DNA of 47,976 nt, from NCBI RefSeq assembly GCF_021440515.1, contig NZ_JAKCMV010000027.1:1-47976 (forward strand), in the 5' to 3' direction. Shown piece by piece: positions 40,938 through 47,976 of the stretch; within the stretch, counting starts at the first letter, position 1, and every line of letters starts with the position of its first letter. This DNA comes from Enterobacter asburiae. GTDB lineage: Bacteria > Pseudomonadota > Gammaproteobacteria > Enterobacterales > Enterobacteriaceae. The translations under genes and the position numbers were made by a program. The notes below the pieces were generated by a model, which saw only the letters and a program-made list of their open reading frames with translations, was not told the origin of the DNA and did not search any database.

Positions 40938-41702
40938 GTGAAGATCCGCTTAGTAGATGAAACAGGCGCCGGGGACGGCGCCTTATCTGTTTTAGCCGCC
41001 CGCTGGGGGCTGGAGCACGATGAAGAGAATCTGATGGCGCTGGTGATGACGCCCGCGCATCTGGAGCTACGCAAGTGCGACGAGCCGAAGCTCGGCGGGA
41101 TTTTTGTCGACTTTGTGGGCGGGGCGATGGCCCACCGGCGCAAGTTCGGCGGCGGTCGCGGTGAAGCGGTCGCCAAAGCGGTGGGCATTAAAGGCAGCTA
41201 CCTGCCTGACGTGGTGGATGCCACGGCAGGGCTGGGGCGCGACGCGTTCGTATTGGCCTCTGTGGGGTGCCGTGTGCGGATGCTGGAGCGCAACCCGGTC
41301 GTCGCGGCGCTGCTCGACGACGGCCTGACGCGCGGCTACGCCGACCCGGAAATCGGCCCGTGGTTGCAGGAGCGTTTGCAGCTTATCCACGCCTCCAGCC
41401 TGACGGCGTTAACGGAGATCACCCCGCGCCCGCAGGTGGTTTATCTCGACCCGATGTTCCCGCACAAGCAGAAAAGCGCGCTGGTGAAGAAAGAGATGCG
41501 CGTGTTTCAGTCGCTGGTGGGGCCGGATTTGGATGCTGATGGATTACTGGAGCCTGCCCGTCAGCTTGCGACGAAGCGGGTAGTGGTGAAGCGCCCGGAC
41601 TACGCACCGCCGCTGGCGGACGTTGCCACGACCAATGCGGTGACCACAAAAGGGCATCGGTTTGATATTTATTCAGGAACGCCGGAGGAGGGTGCGGCCT
41701 GA
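40938..41702 (+). CDS. rsmJ: 16S rRNA (guanine-1516-N2)-methyltransferase RsmJ
   Basis: RsmJ methylates G1516 of 16S rRNA. The product has 254 residues. The SAM-binding motif is [17 protein letters not shown], the catalytic loop is [19 protein letters not shown], and [15 protein letters not shown] is also conserved. The start is GTG at 40938, 7 bp after the prlC stop, giving [10 protein letters not shown] as in E. coli; upstream codons overlap prlC. The C-terminus (GTPEEGAA) is slightly longer than in E. coli. A REP element starts 2 bp past the stop. Confidence 0.94.
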   Translation: MKIRLVDETGAGDGALSVLAARWGLEHDEENLMALVMTPAHLELRKCDEPKLGGIFVDFVGGAMAHRRKFGGGRGEAVAKAVGIKGSYLPDVVDATAGLGRDAFVLASVGCRVRMLERNPVVAALLDDGLTRGYADPEIGPWLQERLQLIHASSLTALTEITPRPQVVYLDPMFPHKQKSALVKKEMRVFQSLVGPDLDADGLLEPARQLATKRVVVKRPDYAPPLADVATTNAVTTKGHRFDIYSGTPEEGAA

Positions 41703-41704
41703 TG

Positions 41705-41738
41705 CCCTCACCCTGACCCTCTCCCACAGGGAGAGGGA
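41705..41738. repeat. REP-like palindrome
   Basis: CCCTCACCCTGACCCTCTCC is followed by CACAGGGAGAGGGA. It is the fourth location of this repeat family and begins just after the rsmJ stop. Confidence 0.8.
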
Positions 41739-41748
41739 ACAAACAGAA

Positions 41749-41773
41749 AAAACGGCAACCATGTTGCCGTTTT
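41749..41773. terminator. bidirectional terminator between rsmJ and uspA
   Basis: AAAACGGCAAC-CAT-GTTGCCGTTTT is a perfect 11-bp stem with A and T runs on both sides, between the convergent rsmJ and uspA genes. Confidence 0.88.
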
Positions 41774-41787
41774 GCGTTGACCAGGTA

Positions 41788-41821
41788 GGCCCGGTAAGCG
41801 TTAGCGCCACCGGGCTTTTTT
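41788..41821. repeat. classical REP element / uspA-side terminator-like hairpin
   Basis: GCCCGGT and ACCGGGC form a 7-bp stem around AAGCGTTAGCGCC and are followed on the plus strand by six T residues. The GTAGGCCCGGT head marks it as a classical REP unit like that at 38700. It ends 5 bp from the uspA stop. Confidence 0.7.
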
Positions 41822-41825
41822 ACGC

Positions 41826-42263
41826 TTATTCGTCTTCTTCGTCACGCAGCGGGACAATCAGCATATCCACGTGAACGGTGTTAATCAGCTGGCGCGCGGA
41901 GGACATCAGCTTGCTCCAGAAGTCCTGATGGTGACCGCAGACCACCAGGTCCATGTCGTATTTCTTAATCGCATCAACCAGCACCTGACCCAGGTCGCCG
42001 CTGCCGCTCAGGGTTTCGGTGATCGGATACCCCGCGTTAGTGGACAGCTCGCTCAGCGCATGGTGAGTCTCTTCGGAAATGCGCTTTTGCATATCGCCCA
42101 GATTGACATCGATCAGGCCGGTATAGAGATCGGAGTAATTCACATCAACGTGAATCAACGAAACTTTAGCGTTGTACGGACGCGCCATGGATACCGCTTT
42201 ATCAACCAGCACTTTGCTCTCCGGGGAGAGGTCTACCGCGATGAGAATGTGTTTGTAAGCCAT
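41826..42263 (-). CDS. uspA: universal stress protein A
   Basis: UspA is a small cytoplasmic dimeric protein that accumulates on growth arrest and many stresses and aids survival. The product has 145 residues. The fold is clear: [46 protein letters not shown] and the closing [12 protein letters not shown]. The nucleotide-binding GxxGx9G pattern of ATP-binding Usp proteins is absent, as in E. coli UspA. It is divergent from uspB across a 283-bp spacer, as in E. coli. Confidence 0.96.
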   Translation of the reverse strand: MAYKHILIAVDLSPESKVLVDKAVSMARPYNAKVSLIHVDVNYSDLYTGLIDVNLGDMQKRISEETHHALSELSTNAGYPITETLSGSGDLGQVLVDAIKKYDMDLVVCGHHQDFWSKLMSSARQLINTVHVDMLIVPLRDEEDE

Positions 42264-42546
42264 AGTGTTACTCCTTCCTTAAGTTATCGATGACTAAATG
42301 GGGAAGCCGTCGTCTGATGCTTTCATTACCGCCCAGTTGAACAAAATTTTCAAGCTTTGGTGTTGATAACGATTAACCATGTGGCAAAAAAATTAGTGGA
42401 TCTCCTACACTATTTAATGAGCCGATCGGATATTAAAATGTGACCCCGATCGACTTTCGAGTCATTCTTCACTGATCTGTCTGTCAGGGCATTGGGGTGC
42501 GGTAGTCCCGAAGCGTTGCTTCGTGGGCGGACGCCGGGGAGGAAGT

Positions 42547-42882
42547 ATGATTAGCACCGTCGCATTGTTTTGGGCGTTATGTGTGGTTTGCATAGTGAAT
42601 ATGGCGCGCTACTTCTCATCGTTACGTGCGCTATTAGTGGTACTTCGTGGTTGCGATCCGTTGCTTTATCAGTATGTGGACGGTGGAGGGTTCTTCACCT
42701 CGCATGGACAGCCCAGCAAGCAGATGCGTCTGGTAGGGTATATCTACTACCAACGCTACCGCGATCATCACGACGATGAATTTATTCGTCGCTGCGAGCG
42801 CCTGCGTCGTCAGTTCATTTTGACCAGCGCCCTCTGTGGGCTGGTTGTGGTGAGTATGATTGCACTGATGATTTGGCACTGA
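42547..42882 (+). CDS. uspB: universal stress protein B
   Basis: UspB is a small inner-membrane protein of the RpoS regulon linked to ethanol tolerance. The product has 111 residues, the E. coli length. It has a helix at each end ([19 protein letters not shown] and [18 protein letters not shown]) and a polar middle. I chose the ATG at 42547 because it has GGGGAGGAAG just upstream and gives the known N-terminus; the in-frame start at 42523 is inside this leader. Confidence 0.95.
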   Translation: MISTVALFWALCVVCIVNMARYFSSLRALLVVLRGCDPLLYQYVDGGGFFTSHGQPSKQMRLVGYIYYQRYRDHHDDEFIRRCERLRRQFILTSALCGLVVVSMIALMIWH

Positions 42883-42888
42883 GTATAA

Positions 42889-42912
42889 AAAGGCGAGGAT
42901 GGCCTCGCCTTT
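42889..42912. terminator. terminator between uspB and the islet
   Basis: AAAGGCGAGG-ATGG-CCTCGCCTTT is a perfect 10-bp stem between the convergent uspB and the putative immunity gene; it can serve both. Confidence 0.88.
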
Positions 42913-42919
42913 CTTTGAT

Positions 42920-43327
42920 TCAGGGCGTGACGGTGAACTGAAGATTCGACACGTTTTCCTTCAGCGTGATTACCTTCCCGCTGTAGGCAATGTTCACCTC
43001 ACCATTTTTACCTGCCTCGGCATGCGTAATGCTGCCCGTACCCACGATAACGGGCGATTTCGTCGCGAGCTGAACAAGGATATCCTCGTCATTTCCCTTC
43101 AGTTTATTCGAGAGATAATAACGATAAAGGGTTGGTACGGTGGCGCCACCTTGATCGTTAACGGTCATGTACAGCCATACGCTATCTGACAGCTTATAGG
43201 CCCGCTGCAACCTGTCACCGCTACGTGGATCCGGGCTATGGTTGAGCCAGATAAAGCCCAAAACGACTATCAGCAATACTACTGTGACGGCGCTGTGAAC
43301 CCACTTAATAGCCGTTTTGAATGGCAT
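42920..43327 (-). CDS. putative immunity protein for the type-44 toxin
   Basis: A 135-residue protein I do not recognise as a family. One N-terminal membrane helix (about residues 9-28, VHSAVTVVLLIVVLGFIWLN) is followed by a soluble, beta-rich domain of about 100 residues with charges placing it outside the cytoplasm. The ATG at 43327 lies inside the toxin's last codons, a 23-bp overlap, with AAGGAA about 10 bp upstream; earlier in-frame codons lie deep in the toxin frame. Overlap with the upstream toxin gene and the small size fit an immunity role, and a periplasmic domain would suit a toxin that acts in the periplasm. Function is inference. Confidence 0.65.
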   Translation of the reverse strand: MPFKTAIKWVHSAVTVVLLIVVLGFIWLNHSPDPRSGDRLQRAYKLSDSVWLYMTVNDQGGATVPTLYRYYLSNKLKGNDEDILVQLATKSPVIVGTGSITHAEAGKNGEVNIAYSGKVITLKENVSNLQFTVTP

Positions 43328-43694
43328 AGGCGATTCCTTCTTTGATATTGCGCTGATCCGTTGGGTCATCGCCGTAGGGTGGCTTTTCGTGCCACTTTCC
43401 CCACTCAGGTTTTGAGGTACCAGCACGGCCCTGTGCCCAATCTGCACCCATCAGGAGGATCTTTTCCGGAATACCTGCTGCTGTTCCGGCAGCGCCAAAA
43501 TTGAAATTACCGAATGCGGCGAAATAGGGATCAAATTTTTTGTAATCCCACGGCCCGCCATTTCTGACTTGTTGGTAAATCCAGTAATACGTTGAGGGTG
43601 TGGCCATATTTCGCGCCATCCCGTTACGGCGAGCTTCACGCATGTTATTCGCTATTACAATCGAGCCTGGACCAGGAGTGGGAACAGAAGCCAT
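43305..43694 (-). CDS. stand-alone polymorphic toxin type 44 (Ntox44) protein
   Basis: A 129-residue protein matching the type-44 toxin domain as I know it: VANNM-type opening (IVIANNMREARRN), then NGGPWDYKKFDP and FGNFNFGAAGTAAG, ending with a GADWAQGRAG segment. This domain usually forms the C-terminal tip of large secreted polymorphic toxins; here it makes up the whole protein, with no signal peptide, PAAR, Rhs or other delivery domain. GGAAG lies 8 bp before the ATG. It overlaps the putative immunity gene. Base composition is AT-richer than its neighbours, and nothing lies between uspB and pitA in E. coli K-12, so the pair looks acquired. Target and secretion route are unknown. Confidence 0.75.
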   Translation of the reverse strand: MASVPTPGPGSIVIANNMREARRNGMARNMATPSTYYWIYQQVRNGGPWDYKKFDPYFAAFGNFNFGAAGTAAGIPEKILLMGADWAQGRAGTSKPEWGKWHEKPPYGDDPTDQRNIKEGIAYAIQNGY

Positions 43695-43749
43695 ATTTCT
43701 TCCTTTGAGAGCATTTTATCCTCCATGCATGATAGTTTCTCGCATGTTG

Positions 43750-43778
43750 AAAATCTGAACAAAAAATGTTCAGATTTT
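43750..43778. promoter_or_regulatory. perfect inverted repeat upstream of the toxin gene
   Basis: AAAATCTGAAC and GTTCAGATTTT are exact 11-bp inverted copies around AAAAAAT, 56 bp upstream of the toxin start. It could be an operator controlling the toxin pair, or a second terminator behind pitA: T residues follow it on either strand. Confidence 0.55.
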
Positions 43779-43815
43779 TCTAATGAAAGTAAGGGGTTAA
43801 CTTGAATGAGCACGC

Positions 43816-43851
43816 AAAAAAAAGCGGGTCAGTTTCCTGACCCGCTTTTTT
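43816..43851 (-). terminator. pitA terminator
   Basis: GCGGGTCAG-TTTC-CTGACCCGC forms a 9-bp GC-rich stem flanked by A and T runs. It lies 16 bp past the pitA stop and separates pitA from the toxin islet. Confidence 0.93.
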
Positions 43852-43866
43852 GTCGCACTAAGCCAA

Positions 43867-45366
43867 TTAAATCAGCTTCAGCGAAATCCAGTACAGACCG
43901 CCAGACAGCAGGATGGATGCCGGGAGGGTGAACACCCAGGCCATCAGAATGCTGGTCACGGTTTTACGTTGCAGACCGCCACCGTCAACAAGCATGGTAC
44001 CTGCCACGGAAGAGGAAAGTACGTGGGTCGTTGATACTGGCATACCCGTGTAGCTCGCCAGACCGATTGAAACGGCTGCCGTCATCTGCGCGGACATACC
44101 CTGCGCATACGTCATGCCTTTCTTACCGATCTTCTCACCGATGGTGGTCGCCACACGACGCCAGCCAATCATCGTACCGATACCCAGAGCCAGCGCAACG
44201 GCCATGATGATCCAGATTGGCGCGTACTCGATGGTGTTGAGCATATCGCCTTTCAGTTTCTTCAGCAGACGCTGGTCGTCAGCGTTCACTTCAGGCAGCT
44301 TCGCGACTTTGTCGGTCACGTCAGAGATGCAGAGCATGATGCGACGTAGCTGACCGCGCTGTTCCACGGCAAGTTTGTCGTAGCTTTCGATATCGCCCAG
44401 CATGTTTTTAGCGCGTTCCAGCGCGTTAATCGCGTTTGCCGGATGGCAGTGGAACTCGCCCGGTGCTGTCGCTGCACCCGCTTCCGGGGAAGGGATCAGC
44501 TGGTCAACGCCGGTCGCTTTTTTCAACAGCGCAGGGTGCTGCTGGAAATAGACTTCAACGTTGTTAACGGCATCACGCGTACGGGTGATCTCATAACCAG
44601 AGGCGTTCATGTTGACCACGAAACCGGCCGGAGCCACGCCAATCAGAACCAGCATCACCAGACCAATGCCTTTCTGACCGTCGTTTGCGCCATGAGAGAA
44701 GGCCACACCGATAGCGGAAATGATCAGCGCGATACGCGTCCAGAAAGGTGGCTTTTTCTTGCCGTCTTTCTTTTCACGCTCTGCCGGCGTCAGGTGAATA
44801 CGGGCGCGTTTTTTGGTACCGCTCCAGTAACGACGCAGGATGAAAATCAATCCACCTGCGACCACCAGACCCACGATAGGGGAGATGATCAGCGAGCCGA
44901 AAATACCGAGCACTTTCGGGATGTTAAGCGCATCAACAACAGACGTACCGGTCATCAGGGCGTTGGTTAACCCGATACCGATAATTGCGCCGATGAGCGT
45001 GTGAGAACTGGATGCAGGCAGGCCGAAATACCAGGTACCGAGGTTCCAGATAATTGCAGCAAGCAGCATTGAGAACACCATAGCGAGGCCATGGCCAGAA
45101 CTAACATTAAGAAGCAGATCCGTTGGCAGCATATGCACGATCGCATACGCAACGCTCAGTCCGCCCAGGAGGACACCAAAGAAGTTAAATACCGCCGCCA
45201 TAACGACCGCAACCTGCGATCGCATTGCGCGAGTGTAGATAACCGTTGCTACTGCGTTCGCAGTGTCGTGGAAGCCATTAATCGCTTCGTAGAACAATAC
45301 AAATGCCAGAGCAAGCAATAATAAAAGCCCGGTATGTAAATCCAGGCCGGCAAACAAATGTAGCAT
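43867..45366 (-). CDS. pitA: low-affinity phosphate transporter PitA
   Basis: PitA imports metal-phosphate complexes across the inner membrane using the proton gradient. The product has 499 residues, the E. coli length. It belongs to the PHO4/Pit family, with both inverted signature motifs: [19 protein letters not shown] near the N-terminus and [16 protein letters not shown] in the second half. A cytoplasmic loop lies between them, and hydrophobic helices fill both halves. It is divergent from yhiN across a 227-bp spacer. Confidence 0.96.
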   Translation of the reverse strand: MLHLFAGLDLHTGLLLLLALAFVLFYEAINGFHDTANAVATVIYTRAMRSQVAVVMAAVFNFFGVLLGGLSVAYAIVHMLPTDLLLNVSSGHGLAMVFSMLLAAIIWNLGTWYFGLPASSSHTLIGAIIGIGLTNALMTGTSVVDALNIPKVLGIFGSLIISPIVGLVVAGGLIFILRRYWSGTKKRARIHLTPAEREKKDGKKKPPFWTRIALIISAIGVAFSHGANDGQKGIGLVMLVLIGVAPAGFVVNMNASGYEITRTRDAVNNVEVYFQQHPALLKKATGVDQLIPSPEAGAATAPGEFHCHPANAINALERAKNMLGDIESYDKLAVEQRGQLRRIMLCISDVTDKVAKLPEVNADDQRLLKKLKGDMLNTIEYAPIWIIMAVALALGIGTMIGWRRVATTIGEKIGKKGMTYAQGMSAQMTAAVSIGLASYTGMPVSTTHVLSSSVAGTMLVDGGGLQRKTVTSILMAWVFTLPASILLSGGLYWISLKLI

Positions 45367-45593
45367 AGGACGTTACGCCATTTTGAGGACATGAACGCGG
45401 CGCATTATCCAGGACAAATGCGCAACGGGCAAAGTGAAATATAGACTTTTTTTGACATACCACCGTAATTGAGATTTATGCCTGAATGTTTATTCTTTAA
45501 TTTTCAAGGGAATGGCTTTGTAATATCTTTTTACGCTGGTGTGACCACATAGGAAACTTTACAATCCGCGCACTTTACGAAGAGGATTTTGAT

Positions 45594-46796
45594 GTGGAAA
45601 GGTTTGATGCCGTTGTGATTGGCGCCGGTGCGGCGGGTATGTTTTGTGCGGCAATGGCCGGACAAGCGGGTCGTCGCGTGCTGCTGCTGGATAATGGTAA
45701 AAAGCCCGGCCGCAAGATCCTGATGTCCGGCGGCGGGCGCTGCAACTTTACCAATCTTTATGTCGAACCCGCGGCTTATTTGAGTCAAAACCGTCATTTT
45801 TGCAAATCTGCGCTGGCGCGGTATACCCAGTGGGATTTTATCGACCTGGTCGGCAAGCACGGCATCGCCTGGCATGAAAAAACGCTCGGGCAGCTGTTCT
45901 GCGACGACTCCGCGCAACAGATTGTCGATATGCTGGTGGCCGAATGCGAAAAGGGCGGCGTGGTGATGCGCCTGCGCACCGACGTGCTCGACGTCGCGCG
46001 TGACGAGCAGGGCTACACCCTGCAACTGAACGGCGAAACGGTCAGCGCACAGAGCCTGGTCATTGCCAGCGGCGGTCTGTCGATGCCGGGCCTGGGGGCG
46101 TCGCCGTTTGGCTATAAAATCGCCGAGCAGTTTGGCCTGAAGGTGCTGCCCACCCGCGCCGGTCTGGTGCCTTTCACGCTGCATAAACCGCTGCTGGAGC
46201 AGCTTCAGACGCTGTCCGGCGTATCCGTTCCGTCCGTGATTACCGCCGAAGACGGCACCGTGTTCCGCGAAAACCTGCTCTTCACCCACCGTGGCCTGTC
46301 CGGTCCGGCGGTGTTGCAGATTTCAAGCTACTGGCAGCCCGGTGAGTTCGTGACGGTAAACCTGGTGCCGGAGTGCGATCTTGACGCGTTCCTCAACGAG
46401 CAGCGCGCTGCCCATCCGAATCAAAGCCTGAAAAACACCCTGGCGATGCAGCTGCCGAAGCGCCTGGTAGAGTGTCTGCAACTGCTGGGACAAGTGCCGG
46501 ACGTGTCCCTTAAGCAGCTCAACAGCCGCGAGCAGCAGACGCTGGTCGATACCCTCACTCACTGGCGCGTTCAGCCTAACGGCACAGAAGGGTATCGCAC
46601 GGCGGAAGTGACCCTTGGCGGAGTCGATACCGACGAGCTCTCCTCGCGCACCATGGAAGCGCGCAACGTGCCGGGGCTCTATTTTATCGGTGAAGTGATG
46701 GACGTCACCGGCTGGCTTGGCGGGTATAATTTCCAGTGGGCGTGGGCAAGCGCCTGGGCGTGCGCGCAGGCGCTGGCCGATGTCCGAGGACAATAA
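45594..46796 (+). CDS. yhiN: NAD(P)/FAD-dependent oxidoreductase YhiN (HI0933 family); 3' end rebuilt by transposon
   Basis: A 400-residue flavoprotein of the HI0933/BaiN family. The FAD-binding motif GAGAAGMFCAAMAG starts near residue 10, GKKPGRKILMSGGGRCNFTN follows, and the closing GEVMDVTGWLGGYNFQWAW is highly conserved. Its cellular role is not established. The start is GTG at 45594 (MERFDAVVIG as in E. coli). The proposed end of a Tn7-like element falls at 46781, so the last four residues (VRGQ) and the stop would be encoded by the transposon. The total length still equals E. coli YhiN, so function is probably kept. Confidence 0.92.
   Translation: MERFDAVVIGAGAAGMFCAAMAGQAGRRVLLLDNGKKPGRKILMSGGGRCNFTNLYVEPAAYLSQNRHFCKSALARYTQWDFIDLVGKHGIAWHEKTLGQLFCDDSAQQIVDMLVAECEKGGVVMRLRTDVLDVARDEQGYTLQLNGETVSAQSLVIASGGLSMPGLGASPFGYKIAEQFGLKVLPTRAGLVPFTLHKPLLEQLQTLSGVSVPSVITAEDGTVFRENLLFTHRGLSGPAVLQISSYWQPGEFVTVNLVPECDLDAFLNEQRAAHPNQSLKNTLAMQLPKRLVECLQLLGQVPDVSLKQLNSREQQTLVDTLTHWRVQPNGTEGYRTAEVTLGGVDTDELSSRTMEARNVPGLYFIGEVMDVTGWLGGYNFQWAWASAWACAQALADVRGQ
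46776..46780 (+). other. predicted 5-bp target-site duplication (one copy)
   Basis: GCCGA immediately precedes the proposed transposon terminus TGT. Tn7-like elements duplicate 5 bp. The second copy should follow the far end, outside the window, so this is a prediction. Confidence 0.45.
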
Positions 46797-46857
46797 AGTT
46801 GTACACAAAGCACTAAAGTTGTAACCATTCTCAAAAAACGACGCTAATGTTGTATAC
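46789..46857 (+). repeat. three TnsB-binding-site-like repeats
   Basis: Aligned on TAAAGTTGTA: copy 1 at 46789-46806 (GACAA + core + CAC), copy 2 at 46809-46826 (AGCAC + core + ACC), copy 3 at 46840-46857 (GACGC + TAATGTTGTA + TAC). Copies 1 and 2 start 20 bp apart and copies 2 and 3 start 31 bp apart. In Tn7 such repeats bind the transposase TnsB. Copy 1 contains the yhiN stop codon. Confidence 0.8.
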
Positions 46858-46878
46858 TTACTGAATGTGTGGTTATAG
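46850..46878 (+). promoter_or_regulatory. candidate tnsA promoter overlapping TnsB site 3
   Basis: TTGTAT, 17 bases, then TTATAG (or 18 bases to TATAGG) lies 61 bp before tnsA. The -35 falls in the third TnsB-like repeat, so TnsB binding would repress its own operon. This is inference from position. Confidence 0.45.
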
Positions 46879-46938
46879 GGTTGGAGACTATAAAATGCAC
46901 ATATAGGTACGTATCAATGTCGTTTTTAGGGTACGATC

Positions 46939-47781
46939 ATGGCTAGGGGTAGGCGTCTCAAATCCTATTTGGATTATGAAAATGCGCTAGGTGACGGCAT
47001 AGGAGTGGGCTATGGCCAAAGTTATCAGCCCTGGCTTAGAGCTCAGGACGTTAAATCCCGTGGAAACCGTTCGATAGTCTTTGGCCTTAAGACGTTTCGA
47101 AACCATCATCTCCTTTCTTCTGTCGAAAGTAACTTTTTCTATCTGGCTGAGTTTAATGACTCGGTGATTGATATCCGGGAACAATTCCCACTCTTTCCTC
47201 TCCGGCTTACCCAACAAATAGCAAATCATCTACATTTTCAACATCCTATGGTGAGGGGAGTAAGAGGAGTACCTGTCGAAGTTCTGAATGTTATGACAAC
47301 CGATTTTTTACTGACCTTGAGAACTCCTGAAGGCGGACTTCGATACAAAGCTATAGCAGTAAAACATAACGAGAGCATACCTGAACGCGAAGCCCAAAAA
47401 CTTGAAATAGAGAGGATGTTTTGGCAGTTGATTGATGTTGAGTTTCAAATTTATGTTGGCTCGGAACTCAATAACGTCGTCGGTAAAAACATTTGCTGGG
47501 CTACTTCTGTATTAAGAGATGGTTCTGAATTTTATGATAAATATCCTCTTGATAAAATCCTATGGAAGCTTAAACCAGATGTTTATCCCATAGTAGGACT
47601 ACGTGCAATGATTTCATCAATCTTTGGGGTAGATGCACAAGAAGCGATGATGTTATTGCAGGCAATGATTGGATTAAAAATGATAAATGTTGATTTATCA
47701 TATCCAATACTCGAAACCGGTCTGATAAAGATAATTTCCAATGACCACTATATAGGACTGAACGCAAATGGATATTATTAG
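46939..47781 (+). CDS. tnsA: Tn7-like transposition endonuclease TnsA
   Basis: TnsA cuts the 5' strands at the transposon ends, partnering TnsB to give cut-and-paste movement. The product has 280 residues. It aligns along its length with Tn7 TnsA as I recall it: SYQPWLRAQDVKSRGNRS, then HHLLSSVESNFFYLAEFNDS, VIDIREQFPLFPL and HPMVRGVRGVPVEV. The predicted catalytic residues are Glu63, Asp122 (TTDFL) and Lys142 (AVKHN), all present, so it should be active. The C-terminal part would contact TnsC. AGGG lies before the ATG. The DNA is clearly more AT-rich than the host genes. Its end overlaps tnsB by 14 bp. Confidence 0.93.
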   Translation: MARGRRLKSYLDYENALGDGIGVGYGQSYQPWLRAQDVKSRGNRSIVFGLKTFRNHHLLSSVESNFFYLAEFNDSVIDIREQFPLFPLRLTQQIANHLHFQHPMVRGVRGVPVEVLNVMTTDFLLTLRTPEGGLRYKAIAVKHNESIPEREAQKLEIERMFWQLIDVEFQIYVGSELNNVVGKNICWATSVLRDGSEFYDKYPLDKILWKLKPDVYPIVGLRAMISSIFGVDAQEAMMLLQAMIGLKMINVDLSYPILETGLIKIISNDHYIGLNANGYY

Positions 47782-47976
47782 GAATTCAGTCTGGCTCTCT
47801 CAAGGCACTGATTTGCTTGCAGAGGGACTTTACCGTGTTTTGGATTTTGACAGAAAGGTCGATTTGTTAATTTTGTTTAAAATAAAATCAGAAAGAACGG
47901 GTAAGCCAATCCCTTTCTCATTTTCAATGTTTAAATATTATATTGAATCAAATAGCATAACTTGTAAAGATTATAT
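47768..47976 (+). CDS. tnsB: Tn7-like transposase TnsB, N-terminal fragment (cut by window edge)
   Basis: An open frame from ATG 47768 to the window end, 69 whole codons with no stop. It starts MDIIRNSVWLSQGTDLLAEG and has the short N-terminal strand pattern seen before the DNA-binding domains of TnsB (GLYRVLDFDRKVDLLILFKI). The DDE catalytic core is outside the window. The call rests mainly on its position after tnsA, the 14-bp overlap and weak N-terminal resemblance. TnsB would bind the end repeats at 46789-46857 and cut and join the 3' strands. Confidence 0.8.
   Translation, partial: MDIIRNSVWLSQGTDLLAEGLYRVLDFDRKVDLLILFKIKSERTGKPIPFSFSMFKYYIESNSITCKDY

Larger units (their letters stand above)
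46781..47976 (+). mobile_element. Tn7-like transposon, tns-proximal end (continues past the window)
   Basis: The end is called at TGT 46781. TGTCCGAG followed by GACAATAAAGTTGTACAC parallels the Tn7 right end as I recall it: TGT, an 8-bp tip, then GACAA and an AGTTG core. Three TnsB-like repeats follow within 80 bp, then tnsA and tnsB read inward, the Tn7 order at the right end. Insertion is at the 3' end of a conserved gene, as expected for TnsD/TniQ-guided elements; yhiN is, as far as I recall, a known target for some of these. A shorter alternative terminus is TGT at 46800, but it would leave the first repeat half outside the element. Confidence 0.85.

Noticed and set aside
39521..41188. 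A 555-residue minus-strand open frame across prlC and rsmJ
   Set aside because: It spans two real plus-strand genes and their junction, and its sequence is the usual low-information antisense translation of GC-rich DNA.
41700..41830. rsmJ 3' end as a second Tn7-like insertion site
   Set aside because: rsmJ is, as I recall, a target of some CRISPR-associated Tn7-like elements. Here only a REP unit, a terminator and uspA follow, with no transposon end or tns gene.

Overview
The window is a chromosomal segment of an Enterobacterales bacterium, most like Enterobacter or a close relative. Gene content and order match the E. coli yhiN-bcs interval, protein lengths match E. coli closely, and coding DNA is GC-rich. 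REP-type palindromes of two kinds recur between genes. This placement rests on remembered protein families, since no search was run.

Layout: the end of an rRNA operon (5S rRNA and terminator, 62-222) is followed by murB and birA, as after rrnB in E. coli. Directly after birA, where E. coli has coaA, comes the cellulose locus: bcsGFE on the minus strand, then bcsRQABZC on the plus strand. This is a synteny break relative to K-12. The cellulose synthase catalytic gene bcsA carries an in-frame TGA at codon 301 in place of a tryptophan, so cellulose synthesis is probably off in this strain although the other bcs genes read intact. Next come pdeK (EAL), dctA, yhjJ (an M16-like protein without its zinc motif), kdgK, pdeH (EAL, behind a near-perfect sigma-28 promoter), yhjG (AsmA-like), yhjE (MFS) and yhjD.

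From 28.7 to 34.6 kb the content is more variable: a yhjC-like LysR regulator divergent from a short-chain dehydrogenase, yhjB, a lysozyme-fold protein lacking catalytic residues, a GNAT acetyltransferase, and a 529-residue membrane-anchored HEPN-like protein. After it lies a 400-bp gene-free stretch that looks like a highly structured RNA or repeat element with GGA-loop hairpins. Core genes then resume: treF, gor, rlmJ, prlC, rsmJ, uspA, uspB. A small AT-richer islet between uspB and pitA encodes a stand-alone type-44 polymorphic toxin and an overlapping, membrane-anchored putative immunity protein. pitA and yhiN follow.

The window ends inside a Tn7-like transposon inserted at the 3' end of yhiN. 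Its end carries three TnsB-site-like repeats, and tnsA and the start of tnsB follow. The proposed terminus at 46781 lies inside the yhiN reading frame, so the element appears to supply the last four codons and the stop of yhiN. The element's cargo lies beyond the window.
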